The notes beneath the pieces are model-generated. The model had not been told where the DNA came from and did not search any database. It saw nothing but the letters and a program-made list of their open reading frames with translations. The translations under genes and the position numbers were made by a program. A DNA stretch of 64,000 nt from Streptomyces antarcticus (lineage in GTDB: Bacteria; Actinomycetota; Actinomycetes; Streptomycetales; Streptomycetaceae): the NCBI RefSeq assembly GCF_026627255.1, contig NZ_JAPNLM010000002.1, positions 62,001-126,000 on the forward strand. Direction: 5' to 3'. Positions 24,152 to 35,391 of this stretch are shown here, piece by piece (position 1 is the stretch's first letter; every line of letters starts with the position of its first letter).

Positions 24152-25603
24152 ATGGGGATAGTCGCCGGGCTGGACAGCTCTTCCACCTTCACTCGTATCG
24201 TCGTCTGCGACGCCGATACGGGCGCCGTACTGCGCCAGGGGTACGCACCCCATCCACAGCCCACGGGCGAACCCGACGGCGCGAACCCCCACGAGGCCGA
24301 TCCGCAGGCCTGGCTGCTCTCGCTCGGCGAGGCCGCCGGCGGCGGGCTCCTCGAAGGCGTGCAGGCCATAGGGGTCTCCGCGCAGCAGCACGGTCTGCTG
24401 CCCCTGGACGCGCAGGGCGCTCTCGTACGGTCCGCGCTGGTCGGCAACGACAAGCGCGGCCAGGTGGCCGCCGCCGACCTCATCGACTCGCTCGGCGGCC
24501 GGCAGGCCTGGTCCGAGGCGGTGGGCGCGGTCCCGCACTCCGCGCAGCCGATAGCCAAGCTGGCCTGGCTGGCCCGCACCGATCCCGACGCCGCCCGCCG
24601 GGTCGCCGTACTGATGTCCCCGCACGACTGGCTGGTCTGGCAGCTGCTGGGCCGGCCGGCCCGGCGGACCACCGACCGGGGCGGCGCCTCCGGGACCGGG
24701 TACTGGTCGGCGGCAACCGGTTCCTGGCGCCCCGACCTGGTCGACCTTGCGCTCGGGCACCAGGCGCTGCTGCCCGAGGTGCTCGGGCCGGCCGACGCCG
24801 CCGGGACGACGCCGGAGGGGCTGCTGATCTCCGCCGGCACCGGCGAGACGATGGCCGCCGCGCTCGGGCTCGGCCTCGCCCCCGGCGACGCCGTGGTCTC
24901 CCTGGGCGCCTCCGGCTCGGTGATGGCCGTGCACCGCGAGGCCCTGGCGGAGCCGGGCGGTCTGATCACCTCGCTGGCCGACGCCAGCGGCCTGCACCTG
25001 CCGGTGGTGAACACCTCGAACGCCGTACGGGCCCTGCGCGGTACGGCGGAGCTGCTGGGCACCGACCTGGACGGACTCTCCGCGCTCGCGCTGAAGTCGA
25101 CGCCGGGCGCGCACGGCCTCGTACTCCTGCCGTACCTGGAGGGTGAGCGGACGCCGAACCTGCCGCACACCGCCGGAACCCTGTCCGGGCTCCGCCGGGA
25201 CTCGATGAAGCCGGAGCACCTGGCCAGGGCCTCCTTCGAGGGCATGCTGTGCGGGCTGGTGGACGCCCTCGACGTGCTGCGCTCGCGCGGTGTCGGGATC
25301 CGCCGGGTGTTCCTGCTCGGCGCGGCGGCCGAGCTGCCCGCCGTGCAGGCGTTCGCGCCGGGCCTCTTCGGGACGCAGGTCGTGGTCCCCGCCCCGGCCG
25401 ACTACGCGGCGCTCGGCGCGGCCCGCCAGGCGGCCTGGGCGCTCGGCGCGGCGCGGGGCACGCTGGCCCCGCACACCCCGCCGGTCTGGCCGGACCCGTC
25501 CGCGCAGGTCTTCGAGCCGGGCGAGGACTTCCCGGCCTGGCAGGCGGTGCGGCAGCAGTACACCGCGACGCGGGAGCAGATCCACCCGGGCGCGTTCCCG
25601 TAG
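24152..25603 (+). CDS. FGGY-family carbohydrate kinase (xylulokinase-like)
   Basis: This 483-residue cytoplasmic kinase would phosphorylate a ketose or polyol, most likely D-xylulose, with ATP. N-terminal FGGY_N: LDSSSTFTRIVVCD at 6-19, GVSAQQHGLLPLD near 76-88 and DRGGASGTGYWS around 175. C-terminal FGGY_C: GTGETMAAALG, SLGASGSVMAV and LPYLEGERTPNLPHTAG near 330. Gly-rich adenosine motif GAAAELPAVQ lies late. Length is normal for xylulokinases. No transporter or isomerase gene is adjacent, so the exact sugar is inferred from family resemblance only. The ATG at 24152 follows a short GC-rich leader. Confidence 0.82.
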   Translation: MGIVAGLDSSSTFTRIVVCDADTGAVLRQGYAPHPQPTGEPDGANPHEADPQAWLLSLGEAAGGGLLEGVQAIGVSAQQHGLLPLDAQGALVRSALVGNDKRGQVAAADLIDSLGGRQAWSEAVGAVPHSAQPIAKLAWLARTDPDAARRVAVLMSPHDWLVWQLLGRPARRTTDRGGASGTGYWSAATGSWRPDLVDLALGHQALLPEVLGPADAAGTTPEGLLISAGTGETMAAALGLGLAPGDAVVSLGASGSVMAVHREALAEPGGLITSLADASGLHLPVVNTSNAVRALRGTAELLGTDLDGLSALALKSTPGAHGLVLLPYLEGERTPNLPHTAGTLSGLRRDSMKPEHLARASFEGMLCGLVDALDVLRSRGVGIRRVFLLGAAAELPAVQAFAPGLFGTQVVVPAPADYAALGAARQAAWALGAARGTLAPHTPPVWPDPSAQVFEPGEDFPAWQAVRQQYTATREQIHPGAFP

Positions 25604-25832
25604 GCGCGGACGGGCGGCGCGTACGGGTTTCGGAGACGGCGCGGACGGGCGGCACCGGCGGGTTCGGAGACGGTGCGGGCGAGCGGGGCTCCTGAGGGTT
25701 CCGGCCTAAGGCGCGGGGCGCACGGTGGCCTACTCCTTTTGACCGGCCTTTGCGAAATCCGGTGGGGATCGGGCCACCGGTTGGCCCAAGATGGGGTGAA
25801 CCCCCCTCGATCTTGCCGACCGGAGCCTGCGC

Positions 25833-27566
25833 GTGCTCATACGACTTCTGCGGACCCATCTGGGTCCGTACCGGAAACCCATCGCTCTGCTGGTCCTGCT
25901 CCAGCTGCTGCAGACCAGCGCGAGCCTCTACCTGCCGACCCTGAACGCGGACATCATCGACAACGGTGTCGTCAACGGGGACACCGGCTACATCCTGCGC
26001 TTCGGCGCCCTGATGCTGGCCGTCTCGCTCGTCCAGCTGGTCTGCAACGTCGGCGCCGTCTACTACGGCGCCCGTACCGCGGCCGCCTTCGGCCGCGACG
26101 TCCGCGCCGCGATCTTCGACCGGGTCCAGAGCTTCTCCGCGCGGGAGCTCGGCCATTTCGGCGCCCCGTCCCTGATCACCCGTACGACCAATGACGTCCA
26201 GCAGGTCCAGATGCTGGTGCTGATGACCTTCACGCTGATGGTCTCGGCGCCGATCATGTGCGTCGGCGGCATCGCCATGGCGCTCTCCCTGGACGTGAAG
26301 CTCTCCGGTGTACTGCTCGCCGTGGTCCCCGTGCTCGGCCTGTCGGTCGGCGCGATCGTCTTCCGCACGCGGCCGCTGTTCCGGCAGATGCAGGAGCGCC
26401 TGGACACGGTGAACCGGGTGCTGCGCGAGCAGATCACCGGCAACCGGGTGATCCGTGCCTTCGTCCGCGACGACTACGAGAAGGGCCGCTTCCGGGAGGC
26501 CAACGCGGACCTGACCGGCGTCTCGCTGGCCGCCGGCAAGCTCCTGGCGCTGATGTTCCCCACCGTCATCGTGGTCGTGAACATCTCCAGCGTCGCCGTC
26601 ATCTGGTTCGGCGCGATGCGCGTCGACAGCGGCGACATGGAGATCGGCCAGCTGACGGCCTTCCTCGCCTACCTGATGCAGATCGTCATGTCCGTGATGA
26701 TGGCCACCTTCATGTTCATGATGGTGCCCCGTGCCGAAGTGTGCGCCGAGCGCATCCAGGAGGTCCTGGACACCGACTCCAGCGTCGTCCCGCCCGTGGA
26801 CCCGGTGCGCGAACTCGCCCGGCACGGACAGCTCGAACTGCGCGGCGCCGACTTCCGCTACCCGGGCGCCGAGGTGCCCGTGCTGCGCGGGGTGGATCTG
26901 GTGGCCCGCCCCGGCGAGATCACCGCGGTGATCGGTTCCACCGGCAGCGGCAAGTCCACCCTGCTGGGCCTGGTCCCGCGGCTCTTCGACGCGACCGGCG
27001 GCGAGGTGCTCGTCGACGGGGAGGACGTACGCCGGCTCGACCCGGAACTGCTGGCCAGGACGGTCGGCATGGTCCCGCAGAAGCCGTACCTGTTCTCCGG
27101 AACCGTCGCCTCCAATCTGCGCTACGGGCGCCCCGACGCGACCGACGAGGAGCTGTGGCAGGCCCTCGAGGTGGCGCAGGCCAGGGACTTCGTGTCCGAG
27201 CTGGAGGGCGGCCTGGAGGCTCCGGTCACCCAGGGCGGGACCAACGTGTCCGGCGGGCAGCGCCAGCGCCTGGCCATCGCCCGCACCCTGGTGCAGCGCC
27301 CGGAGATCTACCTCTTCGACGACTCGTTCTCGGCGCTCGACTACGCCACGGACGCGGCCCTGCGCGCGGCGCTCGCCCGCGAGACGCAGGACGCGACCGT
27401 GGTCATCGTCGCCCAGCGGGTCTCCACGATCCGCGACGCGGACCGGATCGTCGTCCTGGACGAGGGCCAGGTGGTGGGCGAGGGGCGGCACCACGAACTG
27501 ATGGCCGGCAATGAGACCTACCGGGAGATCGTGCTCTCCCAGCTGACGGAAGCGGAGGCCGCATGA
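25833..27566 (+). CDS. ABC exporter half-transporter, degenerate catalytic site subunit
   Basis: This 577-residue fused membrane-ATPase half transporter has six helices in residues 15-310, Walker A GSTGSGKST near 368-376, signature NVSGGQRQR near 471 and Walker B YLFDDSFSALD near 492. The catalytic Glu after Walker B is Asp, so this nucleotide site is probably inactive or slow, as in heterodimeric exporters of the TM287/BmrC type. The GTG at 25833 follows GGAG. Its stop overlaps the partner ATG by four bases, so the two form one exporter in the plasma membrane. The substrate (drug, lipid or peptide) is unknown. Confidence 0.92.
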   Translation: MLIRLLRTHLGPYRKPIALLVLLQLLQTSASLYLPTLNADIIDNGVVNGDTGYILRFGALMLAVSLVQLVCNVGAVYYGARTAAAFGRDVRAAIFDRVQSFSARELGHFGAPSLITRTTNDVQQVQMLVLMTFTLMVSAPIMCVGGIAMALSLDVKLSGVLLAVVPVLGLSVGAIVFRTRPLFRQMQERLDTVNRVLREQITGNRVIRAFVRDDYEKGRFREANADLTGVSLAAGKLLALMFPTVIVVVNISSVAVIWFGAMRVDSGDMEIGQLTAFLAYLMQIVMSVMMATFMFMMVPRAEVCAERIQEVLDTDSSVVPPVDPVRELARHGQLELRGADFRYPGAEVPVLRGVDLVARPGEITAVIGSTGSGKSTLLGLVPRLFDATGGEVLVDGEDVRRLDPELLARTVGMVPQKPYLFSGTVASNLRYGRPDATDEELWQALEVAQARDFVSELEGGLEAPVTQGGTNVSGGQRQRLAIARTLVQRPEIYLFDDSFSALDYATDAALRAALARETQDATVVIVAQRVSTIRDADRIVVLDEGQVVGEGRHHELMAGNETYREIVLSQLTEAEAA

Positions 27567-29485
27567 GCGGGCCCGGAGGACGGATGATGATGGGGCCGGC
27601 CCAGCGGTCCATGGACTTCAAGGGCTCGGGCAAGCGCCTGCTGGGCCAGCTGGCGCAGGACCGGGCCAAGCTGTGGGGCATGGTCGGCGCGGTCGTCGGC
27701 AGCGTCGGCTGCGCGGTCGTCGGGCCGAAGATACTCGGCGACGCCACCGACCTGGTGTTCGCGGGGATCGTGGGGCGGCAGATGCCGTCCGGGATCACCA
27801 AGGAACAGGCCCTGGAGCGGATGCGCGCCGACGGGCGGGGCGGCATGGCCGACATGCTGTCCGGCACCGCCTTCACCCCCGGGCAGGGCATCGACTTCGG
27901 TGCCGTCGGGGTCGTGGCGGTCTGGGCGCTGGTGGTGTTCACCCTGGCCGGGCTGCTGATGCTGGTCGCGACGCGGCTGTCGAACCACGTCATGAACGGC
28001 ACCGTGTACCGGATGCGCGAGGAGCTGCAGGCGAAGCTGTCGCGGCTGCCGCTGTCGTACTTCGACCAGCAGAAGCGCGGTGAGGTGCTCAGCCGCGCGA
28101 CGAACGACATCGACAACATCGGGCAGACGCTCCAGCAGACGATGGGGCAGCTGCTCAACTCGCTGCTGACCATCGTGGGCGTGCTCGCGATGATGTTCTG
28201 GATCTCGCCGCTGCTGGCGCTGGTCGCGCTGGGGACCGTACCGGTCTCGATCTTCGTCGCGGCGAAGATCGGCAAGAGGTCGCAGCCGCAGTTCGTGGCG
28301 CAGTGGAAGACCACGGGCACGCTCAACGCCCACGTCGAGGAGATGTACTCGGGCCACACGCTGGTCAAGGTCTTCGGCCGGCAGAAGGAGTCGGCGGCGC
28401 TGTTCGCCGAGCAGAACGAGGAGCTGTACCGGGCCACGTTCAAGGCGCAGCTGGTCAGCGGGATCATGCAGCCGGTGATGTTCTTCATCTCGAACATCAA
28501 CTACGTGCTGATCGCGGTCGTCGGCGGTCTGCGGGTGGCTTCGGGCACCCTGTCGATCGGTGACGTGCAGGCCTTCATCCAGTACTCGCGCCAGTTCTCG
28601 ATGCCGCTGACGCAGGTCGCCTCGATGGCGAACCTGGTGCAGTCGGGCGTCGCCTCGGCGGAGCGGGTGTACGAGCTGCTCGACGCGCCGGAGCAGGAGG
28701 CCGACGCGGTGGTGCCGGAGCGGCCGGAGCGGCTGCGCGGGCAGGTCACGCTCGACAAGGTGGCCTTCCGCTACGAGCCGGACAAGCCGCTGATCGAGAA
28801 CCTCTCGCTGACGGTCGAGCCGGGTCACACGGTCGCGATCGTCGGCCCGACGGGGGCCGGCAAGACCACGCTGGTCAATCTGCTGATGCGGTTCTACGAG
28901 GTCACGGGCGGCGAGATCGCGCTCGACGGCGTGGACATAGCGAAGATGACGCGCGAGGAACTGCGCGGGGGCATCGGCATGGTGCTCCAGGACACCTGGC
29001 TGTTCGGCGGCACCATCGCGGACAACATCGCGTACGGGGCCTCGCGCGAGGTCACGCGCGCCGAGATCGAGGAGGCGGCGAAGGCGGCCCACGCGGACCG
29101 CTTCATCCGCACCCTGCCGGACGGCTACGACACCGTGCTGGACGACGAGGGCGCGGGCGTCAGCGCGGGCGAGAAGCAGCTGATCACCATCGCCCGGGCG
29201 TTCCTGTCGGACCCGGTGATCCTGGTGCTCGACGAGGCGACGAGCTCGGTGGACACCCGTACCGAGGTACTGATCCAGAAGGCGATGTCGCGGCTCGCGC
29301 ACGGCCGTACGTCCTTCGTGATCGCGCACCGGCTGTCCACGATCCGCGACGCGGACGTGATCCTGGTGATGGAGAGCGGCTCGATCGTGGAACAGGGCAC
29401 GCACGAGGAGCTGCTGGCCTCGGACGGCGCCTACGCGCGGCTGTACGCGGCGCAGTTCGCGCAGGCGGTCGCGGAGGTGGACTAG
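27563..29485 (+). CDS. ABC exporter half-transporter, catalytic partner
   Basis: This 640-residue protein is the second half of the heterodimeric exporter. Six helices precede an ATPase with Walker A GPTGAGKTT near 428-436, a variant signature VSAGEKQL near 533 instead of LSGGQ, and consensus Walker B LVLDEATSSVD with the catalytic Glu near 558. A 60-residue insertion between helices 1 and 2 (ADGRGGMADMLSGTAFTPG) is extracytoplasmic or periplasm-facing and lengthens it compared with the partner. Degenerate signature here plus degenerate Walker B in the partner together build the single inactive site. It ends in a low-complexity repeat. Confidence 0.92.
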   Translation: MSGPGGRMMMGPAQRSMDFKGSGKRLLGQLAQDRAKLWGMVGAVVGSVGCAVVGPKILGDATDLVFAGIVGRQMPSGITKEQALERMRADGRGGMADMLSGTAFTPGQGIDFGAVGVVAVWALVVFTLAGLLMLVATRLSNHVMNGTVYRMREELQAKLSRLPLSYFDQQKRGEVLSRATNDIDNIGQTLQQTMGQLLNSLLTIVGVLAMMFWISPLLALVALGTVPVSIFVAAKIGKRSQPQFVAQWKTTGTLNAHVEEMYSGHTLVKVFGRQKESAALFAEQNEELYRATFKAQLVSGIMQPVMFFISNINYVLIAVVGGLRVASGTLSIGDVQAFIQYSRQFSMPLTQVASMANLVQSGVASAERVYELLDAPEQEADAVVPERPERLRGQVTLDKVAFRYEPDKPLIENLSLTVEPGHTVAIVGPTGAGKTTLVNLLMRFYEVTGGEIALDGVDIAKMTREELRGGIGMVLQDTWLFGGTIADNIAYGASREVTRAEIEEAAKAAHADRFIRTLPDGYDTVLDDEGAGVSAGEKQLITIARAFLSDPVILVLDEATSSVDTRTEVLIQKAMSRLAHGRTSFVIAHRLSTIRDADVILVMESGSIVEQGTHEELLASDGAYARLYAAQFAQAVAEVD

Positions 29486-29499
29486 AACGGGCCGCCGGG

Positions 29500-29578
29500 C
29501 CCGGACCAGGGTCCGGGTCCGGGTCCTGGTCTGATCCTGGTCTGGTCCTGGTCCTGGGGGTCCTGGTCCTGGTCCGGG
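29500..29578. repeat. GGTCCTG/GGTCCGG low-complexity repeat
   Basis: About ten irregular copies of GGTCCTG or GGTCCGG fill the space between the convergent exporter and sigma-factor genes. GGACC on one side can pair with GGTCC on the other, so it may fold as a loose terminator, but no T-tract follows. Confidence 0.7.
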
Positions 29579-30733
29579 TCAGTCGAGGTAGCCCCGGAGC
29601 TGGTCGGCGAAGGCGTGGTCGCGCAGCTTGTTGAGGGTCTTGGACTCGATCTGGCGGATCCGCTCGCGCGTCACGCCGAAGATCCGCCCGATCTCCTCCA
29701 GGGTGCGGGGGCGGCCGTCGGCGAGCCCGTACCGCAGCTGGACGACCTTGCGCTCGCGCTCGCCGAGGGTGGAGAGCACGGCTTCGAGGTGTTCGCGCAG
29801 CAGGAAGAACGCGGCGGACTCCACGGGTGAGGCGGCGTCGCCGTCCTCGATGAGGTCGCCGAGGGCGACGTCGTCCTCTTCGCCCACCGGGGAGTGCAGG
29901 GAGATCGGCTCCTGCGCGAGGCGCAGCACCTCCATGACCCGCTCGGGGGTCAGTTCCAGGTGGGTGGCGACCTCTTCGGCGGTGGGCTCGTACCCGCGTT
30001 CCTGGAGCATGCGGCGCTGGACGCGGACGACCCGGTTGATCAGTTCCACGACGTGGACCGGCACACGGATGGTCCGGGCCTGGTCGGCGAGGGCCCGGGA
30101 CATCGCCTGCCGGATCCACCAGGTGGCGTAGGTGGAGAACTTGTAGCCGCGGGCGTAGTCGAACTTCTCGACGGCCCGGATGAGTCCGAGGTTCCCCTCC
30201 TGGACGAGGTCGAGCATGGTGAGCCCGCGGCCGACGTACCGCTTCGCGACGGAGACGACGAGCCGCAGGTTCGACTCGATGAGACGGCGCTTGGCCATCC
30301 GGCCCATGACGACGAGCTTGTCGAGGTCGAGGGCGAGCCGGGAGTCGAGGTCCGGGGTGCTGCCCAGCTTCTCCTCGGCGAACAGTCCGGCTTCCACGCG
30401 CCGGGCGAGGTCAACCTCTTCGGCGGCGGTGAGGAGCGGGATCCTGCCTATCTCGCGCAGGTACTGCCGGAACAGGTCGGCGGACGGGCCCGCGCCGCTG
30501 TTGGCGCCGCTGCCGCCGCTGCGCCTGCGCGGTGCCGGTACCGGTACCGGCTCGTACAGCTCCGGTACACCGGGCTCCTCGTCCGCTTCGTCCGCTTCGT
30601 TCGCTTCGGCCGCCTCGTTCTGCGCTTCGGCCGTGACCTCGTCCGCTGCGTCGTCCACGACGTCGGCCTCTGCCTCGGCCTCGTCGGCCTCCGAGGGCTC
30701 GCTCACGTTCACGGTCAAGGGCTGGGTCTGCAC
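29579..30733 (-). CDS. hrdA: RNA polymerase sigma-70 factor, HrdA-like
   Basis: This 384-residue group 2 (principal-like) sigma factor has an acidic Ala/Glu/Asp N-tail and then region 1.2 ([16 protein letters not shown]). Regions 2.1-2.4 include [19 protein letters not shown], the core-binding [14 protein letters not shown] and the -10 recognition helix [17 protein letters not shown]. Region 3 follows, then region 4.2 with [20 protein letters not shown]. HrdA is dispensable in S. coelicolor while HrdB is essential. The GTG at 30733 follows GGAGG (30742-30746), and longer reading upstream is Arg-rich and unlikely. The assignment to HrdA rather than HrdC/HrdD rests on remembered gene order. Monocistronic, convergent with the ABC exporter. 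Confidence 0.8.
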   Translation of the reverse strand: MQTQPLTVNVSEPSEADEAEAEADVVDDAADEVTAEAQNEAAEANEADEADEEPGVPELYEPVPVPAPRRRSGGSGANSGAGPSADLFRQYLREIGRIPLLTAAEEVDLARRVEAGLFAEEKLGSTPDLDSRLALDLDKLVVMGRMAKRRLIESNLRLVVSVAKRYVGRGLTMLDLVQEGNLGLIRAVEKFDYARGYKFSTYATWWIRQAMSRALADQARTIRVPVHVVELINRVVRVQRRMLQERGYEPTAEEVATHLELTPERVMEVLRLAQEPISLHSPVGEEDDVALGDLIEDGDAASPVESAAFFLLREHLEAVLSTLGERERKVVQLRYGLADGRPRTLEEIGRIFGVTRERIRQIESKTLNKLRDHAFADQLRGYLD

Positions 30734-31021
30734 GGGGGCGGCCTCCAGGGCTCCGAGGACGGGGGCACCGCACCTCAGTGTGGCGTACGGCACATCACCG
30801 CCACGAGGGGCGTGCGAGCACTTTCTGGGTCCGGTACGTGACCGGATGGCTACCCCCCGGCGGCAACCCCGATGCGGATCGGACTCATGTCCGAGAGGAT
30901 CGCCGCCACGTCCCCGTACGAAACGCGCGTGCCGGTGCGCTCCGCGGACCGGCGGCATTCACCCACCTCGAAACCCGCTCCGGATCAAGGGAGTTGGAGT
31001 CCACGGACATCAACCTGGCGG

Positions 31022-33100
31022 TCAGGCGGGCTCGACGCGGACCGCGCAGACCTTGAACTCGGGCATCCGGGATACGGGGTCCAGGGCCGGGTTGGTGAGG
31101 GTGTTGGCGCGGCCCTCGCCGGGCCAGTGGAACGGCATGAAGACCGTGTCCGCGCGGATGGTGTCGGTGATGCGCGCCGGGGCGACCGCGCGGCCGCGGC
31201 GCGACGTCACCGCCAGCGGCGTGCCGTCGGCGACGCCGAGGCGTGCCGCGAGGCGGGGGTGGATCTCGACGAAGGGCCCGGGGGCGGCGGCGTTGAGCTC
31301 GTCGACCCGGCGGGTCTGGGCGCCGGACTGGTACTGGGCGACGACCCGGCCGGTGGTGAGGTGGAGCGGGTACCGGGCGTCGGGGACCTCGGCGGCGTCG
31401 CGGTGGGATACGGGGACGAAGCGGGCGCGGCCGTCGTCCGTGGCGAAGGAGTCGAGGAAGAGGCGGGGCGTGCCGGCGGCGCCTTCGGGGCAGGGCCAGA
31501 AGACGCCCTGCTCGGCCTCGATCCGGGCGTAGGTGATGCCCGAGTAGTCGGCCGGACCGCCCGCCGAGGCGCGGCGCAGCTCGTCGAAGACCTCCTCGGG
31601 AGCGGTGGGGAAGCCCTTCTCCACGCCGAGCCGGGAGGCCAGGCCGTGCAGGACCTCCAGGTCAGTGCGGACCCCCGGCGGCGGGGTGAGGGCGCGGCGG
31701 CGGAGCAGGACGCGGCCCTCCAGGCTGGTGGTGGTGCCAGTCTCCTCCGCCCACTGGGTGACCGGGAGGACCACGTCGGCGAGCGCGGCCGTCTCGGAGA
31801 GGACCACGTCGGCCACCGCGAGGAAGTCCAGGGAGCGGATGCGGTCCTCTATGTGGGCGGCGCGGGGGGCGGAGACCACCGGGTTGGAGCCCATCAGGAG
31901 CAGGGCCTTCACGTCGGTGCCGAGGGCGTCGAGGAGTTCGTAGGCGCTGCGGCCGGGGCCGGGGAGGCTGTCGGGGTCGACGCCCCAGACTCCCGCAACG
32001 TGGGCCCGCGCCGCCGGGTCGGTGAGCTTGCGGTAGCCGGGGAGCTGGTCGGCCTTCTGGCCGTGCTCGCGGCCGCCCTGGCCGTTGCCCTGGCCGGTGA
32101 GGCAGCCGTACCCGGAGAACGGGCGGCCGGCCCGGCCGGTGGCCAGGCACAGGTTGATCCAGGCCCCGACGGTGTCGGTGCCCTTGGACTGCTGCTCCGG
32201 GCCCCGGGCCGTCAGGACCATGGCGGAGGAGGGCGCACAGAACATGGCGGCCGCCTCGCGGAGCTTGGGGACCGGGACGCCCGTGACGCGTTCGACGTGC
32301 TCGGGCCAGTGCGCCATCGCGGCGGCCCGGGTCTCCTCCCAGCCGGTGGTGCGGGCGGCGATGAACTCCTCGTCCGTACCGCCCTCCGCGACCACCAGGT
32401 GCAGCAGGCCCAGCGCCAGCGCGAGATCGGTCCCCGGCCGGGGCGCCAGGTGGAGGTCGGCCTGCTCGGCGGTGCGCGTGCGGCGCGGGTCGACGACGAT
32501 CAGGGTGCCGCCGTTCTCCTTGAGTTCGGTGAGGTAGCGCAGCGCCGGGGGCATCGTCTCGGCCAGGTTGGAGCCGACGAGGATCACGCAGCCGGTGCGC
32601 GGAATGTCCTCCAGGGGGAAGGGCAGACCGCGGTCGAGGCCGAAGGCCCGCTGGTGGGCGGCGGCCGCCGAGGACATGCAGAAGCGGCCGTTGTAGTCGA
32701 TCTGCGAGGTGCGCAGGGCGACGCGCGCGAACTTGCCGAGCGCGTACGCCTTCTCGTTGGTGAGCCCGCCCCCGCCGAACACCCCGACCGCGTCGCGGCC
32801 GTGGGTCCGGCGGGTGCGGGCCAGACCCTCGGCGACTGTGCCGAGGGCCTCCTCCCAGGTGGCCGGTTCCAGCCGCCCGGCGTGGGTGCGGACGAGCGGC
32901 TCGGTCAGGCGCACCCGGGAGGACAGCACGGCGGGGGCGGTGCGGCCCTTGCCGCACAGCGCGCCCCGGTTGACCGGGAAGTCCGCCCGCTCCTCGACCG
33001 CGACACCGGTGCCGCCGGGCTCGGGGCGCAGGTTCATCCCGCACTGGAGCGCGCAGTACGGGCAGTGCGTGGCGGTGACGGGGGCTTCCGGGGGGTGCAT
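31022..33100 (-). CDS. nasA: Assimilatory nitrate reductase, molybdopterin catalytic subunit
   Basis: This 692-residue cytoplasmic enzyme reduces nitrate to nitrite with a Mo-bis-MGD cofactor and one 4Fe-4S cluster. Cluster ligands are Cys13, Cys16, Cys20 and Cys49 (CPYCALQC, then ALCGKG). NEKAYALGKFAR, the Cys in NGRFCMSSAAAAHQ that can ligate Mo, and TARGPEQQSKGTD are standard NasA/NarB motifs. The C-terminal molydopterin-binding domain is at about 560-690. It lacks the extra C-terminal BFD 2Fe-2S domain of Klebsiella NasA. No dedicated flavoprotein subunit is next to it; the reductase at 37508 is a possible electron donor. A GlnR-like site lies 23-49 bp upstream. Confidence 0.9.
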   Translation of the reverse strand: MHPPEAPVTATHCPYCALQCGMNLRPEPGGTGVAVEERADFPVNRGALCGKGRTAPAVLSSRVRLTEPLVRTHAGRLEPATWEEALGTVAEGLARTRRTHGRDAVGVFGGGGLTNEKAYALGKFARVALRTSQIDYNGRFCMSSAAAAHQRAFGLDRGLPFPLEDIPRTGCVILVGSNLAETMPPALRYLTELKENGGTLIVVDPRRTRTAEQADLHLAPRPGTDLALALGLLHLVVAEGGTDEEFIAARTTGWEETRAAAMAHWPEHVERVTGVPVPKLREAAAMFCAPSSAMVLTARGPEQQSKGTDTVGAWINLCLATGRAGRPFSGYGCLTGQGNGQGGREHGQKADQLPGYRKLTDPAARAHVAGVWGVDPDSLPGPGRSAYELLDALGTDVKALLLMGSNPVVSAPRAAHIEDRIRSLDFLAVADVVLSETAALADVVLPVTQWAEETGTTTSLEGRVLLRRRALTPPPGVRTDLEVLHGLASRLGVEKGFPTAPEEVFDELRRASAGGPADYSGITYARIEAEQGVFWPCPEGAAGTPRLFLDSFATDDGRARFVPVSHRDAAEVPDARYPLHLTTGRVVAQYQSGAQTRRVDELNAAAPGPFVEIHPRLAARLGVADGTPLAVTSRRGRAVAPARITDTIRADTVFMPFHWPGEGRANTLTNPALDPVSRMPEFKVCAVRVEPA

Positions 33101-33122
33101 GCCCCCAGCCTGCGTCGGCGGT

Positions 33123-33149
33123 GTTACACGGACCCCCGCCCCCGGTTAC
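33123..33149 (-). promoter_or_regulatory. Putative GlnR box upstream of nasA
   Basis: On the minus strand, two GTAAC boxes are spaced 22 bp apart start to start, as in the actinomycete GlnR consensus (gTnAc-n6-GaAAc-n6-gTnAc); the middle box is poor (CGGGG). It sits 23-49 bp before the nasA start. GlnR is known to activate nasA in S. coelicolor. Confidence 0.6.
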
Positions 33150-33282
33150 ACCTCCCGTACGGCCACCTCAGCGCCGTCCGGCAGCCGCGGTGAGGCCCGG
33201 CGGCCCGGCCGTACGGGGGCGAGGGGAACGGGGGCACGGGGGACGGACGGACCGGCCGTACGGGGGCACCGGCCGCGCGGGG

Positions 33283-34995
<1,713 letters not shown>

Positions 34996-35085
34996 TCACC
35001 CGTACGAATGAGCGAGTGAGCAGCCGGAAAAGAGCCGACACCCCGGCGCAACGCAACGGCAACCTCCGGCGCGCAGGATCGGTCC

Positions 35086-35391
35086 ATGACGGAGCCGGTG
35101 CACCCTTCCGACACCCTGTCCCTCCCCTTCGGCAGCGCCGTCGAGCTGCTCACCCGGATCACCGCCCAACTCGGCACGCAGCTCAGCGGGCTGCGCCCGC
35201 CGCGCGCCCGTCACCCCGGAGCCCACCCATGCAGCACCAGCAGCACGAGCGGCACGAGCAACGGCCCACCCTCGTCGCCGTGGCCCACGGCAGCCGCGAC
35301 CCGCGCGCCCCGCGCGCCGTCGAAGCCCTCCTCGAGCGGGTCCGCGAACTCCGCCCGCGCCTCGACGTACGGCTCGGGCACCTGGAGCTGA
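35086..35391 (+). CDS. Possible small protein overlapping the chelatase start
   Basis: From the ATG at 35086 (AGGAT eight bases before) about 45 codons show strong third-position G/C and a protein-like sequence (SLPFGSAVELLTRITAQLG). After about 35225 the frame becomes the shadow of the chelatase gene and turns Ser/Thr-rich. It may be a genuine short leader protein overlapping the chelatase, with a native end that differs from the listed one, or a remnant. Unknown function. Confidence 0.3.
   Translation: MTEPVHPSDTLSLPFGSAVELLTRITAQLGTQLSGLRPPRARHPGAHPCSTSSTSGTSNGPPSSPWPTAAATRAPRAPSKPSSSGSANSARASTYGSGTWS

Noticed and set aside
24966..27494. Long minus-strand frame across the sugar kinase and ABC exporter
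   Set aside because: His/Asp/Gln-rich shadow of genuine plus-strand genes with conserved motifs.
35010..35035. GlnR-like box upstream of the chelatase (GTGAG-n6-GAAAA)
   Set aside because: Both boxes deviate from the consensus at key positions, so it is too weak to list as a site.
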